Assembly (NCBI GenBank): GCA_000381605.1
Contig: KB906756.1
Span: 744,001 to 808,000 of the forward strand
DNA: 64,000 nucleotides
Reading direction: 5' to 3'
Source: Acidobacteriaceae bacterium KBS 89
Lineage (GTDB): Bacteria; Acidobacteriota; Terriglobia; Terriglobales; Acidobacteriaceae
How positions within the stretch are numbered: position 1 is the first letter of the stretch; every line of letters starts with the position of its first letter. This document shows positions 63,326 to 64,000 of this stretch, piece after piece. The notes below the pieces were generated by a model that did not search any database, was not told the DNA's origin, and was given only the letters and a program-made list of their open reading frames with translations. The position numbers and the translations under genes are program-made.

Positions 63326-64000
63326 ATGCCGCAGGAACGAATCCTGGTAGTCGACGATGAAGAGTCCGTACGCAGCGTAGTAGCGGCCCTGCTCGAACAC
63401 AGCGGCTACGGCGCCACCGTCACACAAAGTGCAGAAGAGGCCATCGCTCGCCTCCAGCAGGACCCTGACTACGACCTCGTCCTCTCAGACGTCATGATGC
63501 CAGGAACCGACGGCCTTACGCTGCTTGATCACATCTGCACCGACCACCCAGGCATGCCAGTCGTCATGTTCTCCGCGGTAAACGACTTCCACGTTGTCAC
63601 CCACGCATTCCGCCGTGGAGCAATTGACTATCTTCTAAAACCCTTTGATCACGCCGAATTGGAAAGCATCGTGATGCGCGGCATCGAACACGGACGCCTG
63701 CGAAAACAAAACACAATCTATCGCCACAACCTCGAACTGATCGTCTCCTCTCGAACGGGCCGACTGCGCTCAACGATGCAGGACCTGGAGCGCAGCTACG
63801 ACATCACACTAGAAGCGATGGGTGACGCGCTCGATCTGCGCGACGAAGAGACCGAAGGCCACTCGCGTCGAGTCACCGCGTACACCATAGCGCTTGCCCA
63901 GTCCATGGGACTGGAGGCAGACGAGTTGCGGACCATTGCGCGGGGCGCATTTCTGCACGACATCGGCAAGATCGCAACACCGGACAGCATTCTCCTCAAA
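63326..64000 (+). CDS. Response regulator with HD-GYP-like output domain (3' truncated)
   Basis: The frame runs to the window end. 225 residues are visible. Residues 1-120 are a receiver domain (ILVVDDEESVRSVV), with the phosphoacceptor Asp in DLVLSDVMMPG (about residue 55) and Lys in DYLLKPFD (about residue 105). Residues 120-165 are a coiled helical linker. Residues 165 onwards start an HD domain: DLRDEETEGHSRRVTAYTIALAQ and GAFLHDIGKI, with HD at 211-212. This matches RpfG-type c-di-GMP phosphodiesterases; the GYP part is beyond the window. Confidence 0.92.
   Translation, partial: MPQERILVVDDEESVRSVVAALLEHSGYGATVTQSAEEAIARLQQDPDYDLVLSDVMMPGTDGLTLLDHICTDHPGMPVVMFSAVNDFHVVTHAFRRGAIDYLLKPFDHAELESIVMRGIEHGRLRKQNTIYRHNLELIVSSRTGRLRSTMQDLERSYDITLEAMGDALDLRDEETEGHSRRVTAYTIALAQSMGLEADELRTIARGAFLHDIGKIATPDSILLK

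Overview
The window looks like chromosomal DNA from an acidobacterium of the Terriglobia type (Edaphobacter/Granulicella/Terriglobus-like). This is inferred from the content: GC-rich genes with strongly C-ending codons, a VWFA-related secreted protein and an ADOP-type MacB/FtsX permease (both typical of Acidobacteria), and several families of intergenic repeats.

Layout. 0-5 kb: the 3' end of succinate dehydrogenase (sdhA, cut by the window edge, then sdhB), a GlcG/HbpS-like protein, and a formaldehyde dehydrogenase gene broken by one missing base. 5-10 kb: M19 dipeptidase, monooxygenase-fold protein, two cyclophilins and a polytopic membrane protein. 10-17 kb: malate and isocitrate dehydrogenases, so three TCA enzymes lie within 13 kb, then a SIMPL protein, a lipoprotein and glutamine synthetase. 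17-26 kb: aldo/keto reductase, N-carbamoylputrescine amidase, an orphan Imm42 immunity protein, a sugar permease, an ArsR-SRPBCC-membrane operon, and an agmatine deiminase operon that ends in a TadA-DUF3175 fusion. The two agmatine enzymes together would convert agmatine to putrescine. 26-44 kb: mostly housekeeping genes (purB, ubiX, uvrA, glutaredoxin, a MarR-ClC pair) mixed with secreted or membrane proteins of unknown role.

44-55 kb is the main accessory region. It has pyrE, then a 1291-residue secreted LamG/toroid protein likely to act on polysaccharide, an IclR regulator, an L-fuconate dehydratase-like enolase, a zinc alcohol dehydrogenase, an SDR and an ACS-family transporter. I read this as a polysaccharide/deoxy-sugar-acid utilisation locus. 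Its regulator-to-permease part uses a more mixed codon set than the core genes. 55-64 kb: ADOP permease, a three-domain acyl-activating enzyme/ACP/acyltransferase, glmU, and the start of a response regulator with an HD-GYP-like domain that runs off the window.

No rRNA, tRNA, CRISPR array, prophage or intact insertion sequence was recognised. The most unusual items are the TadA-DUF3175 reading frame with an internal ribosome binding site, the acyl synthetase-ACP-PlsC fusion, the orphan Imm42 gene, a 56-residue membrane protein with its own terminator, and at least five families of intergenic repeat present in two or three copies each.
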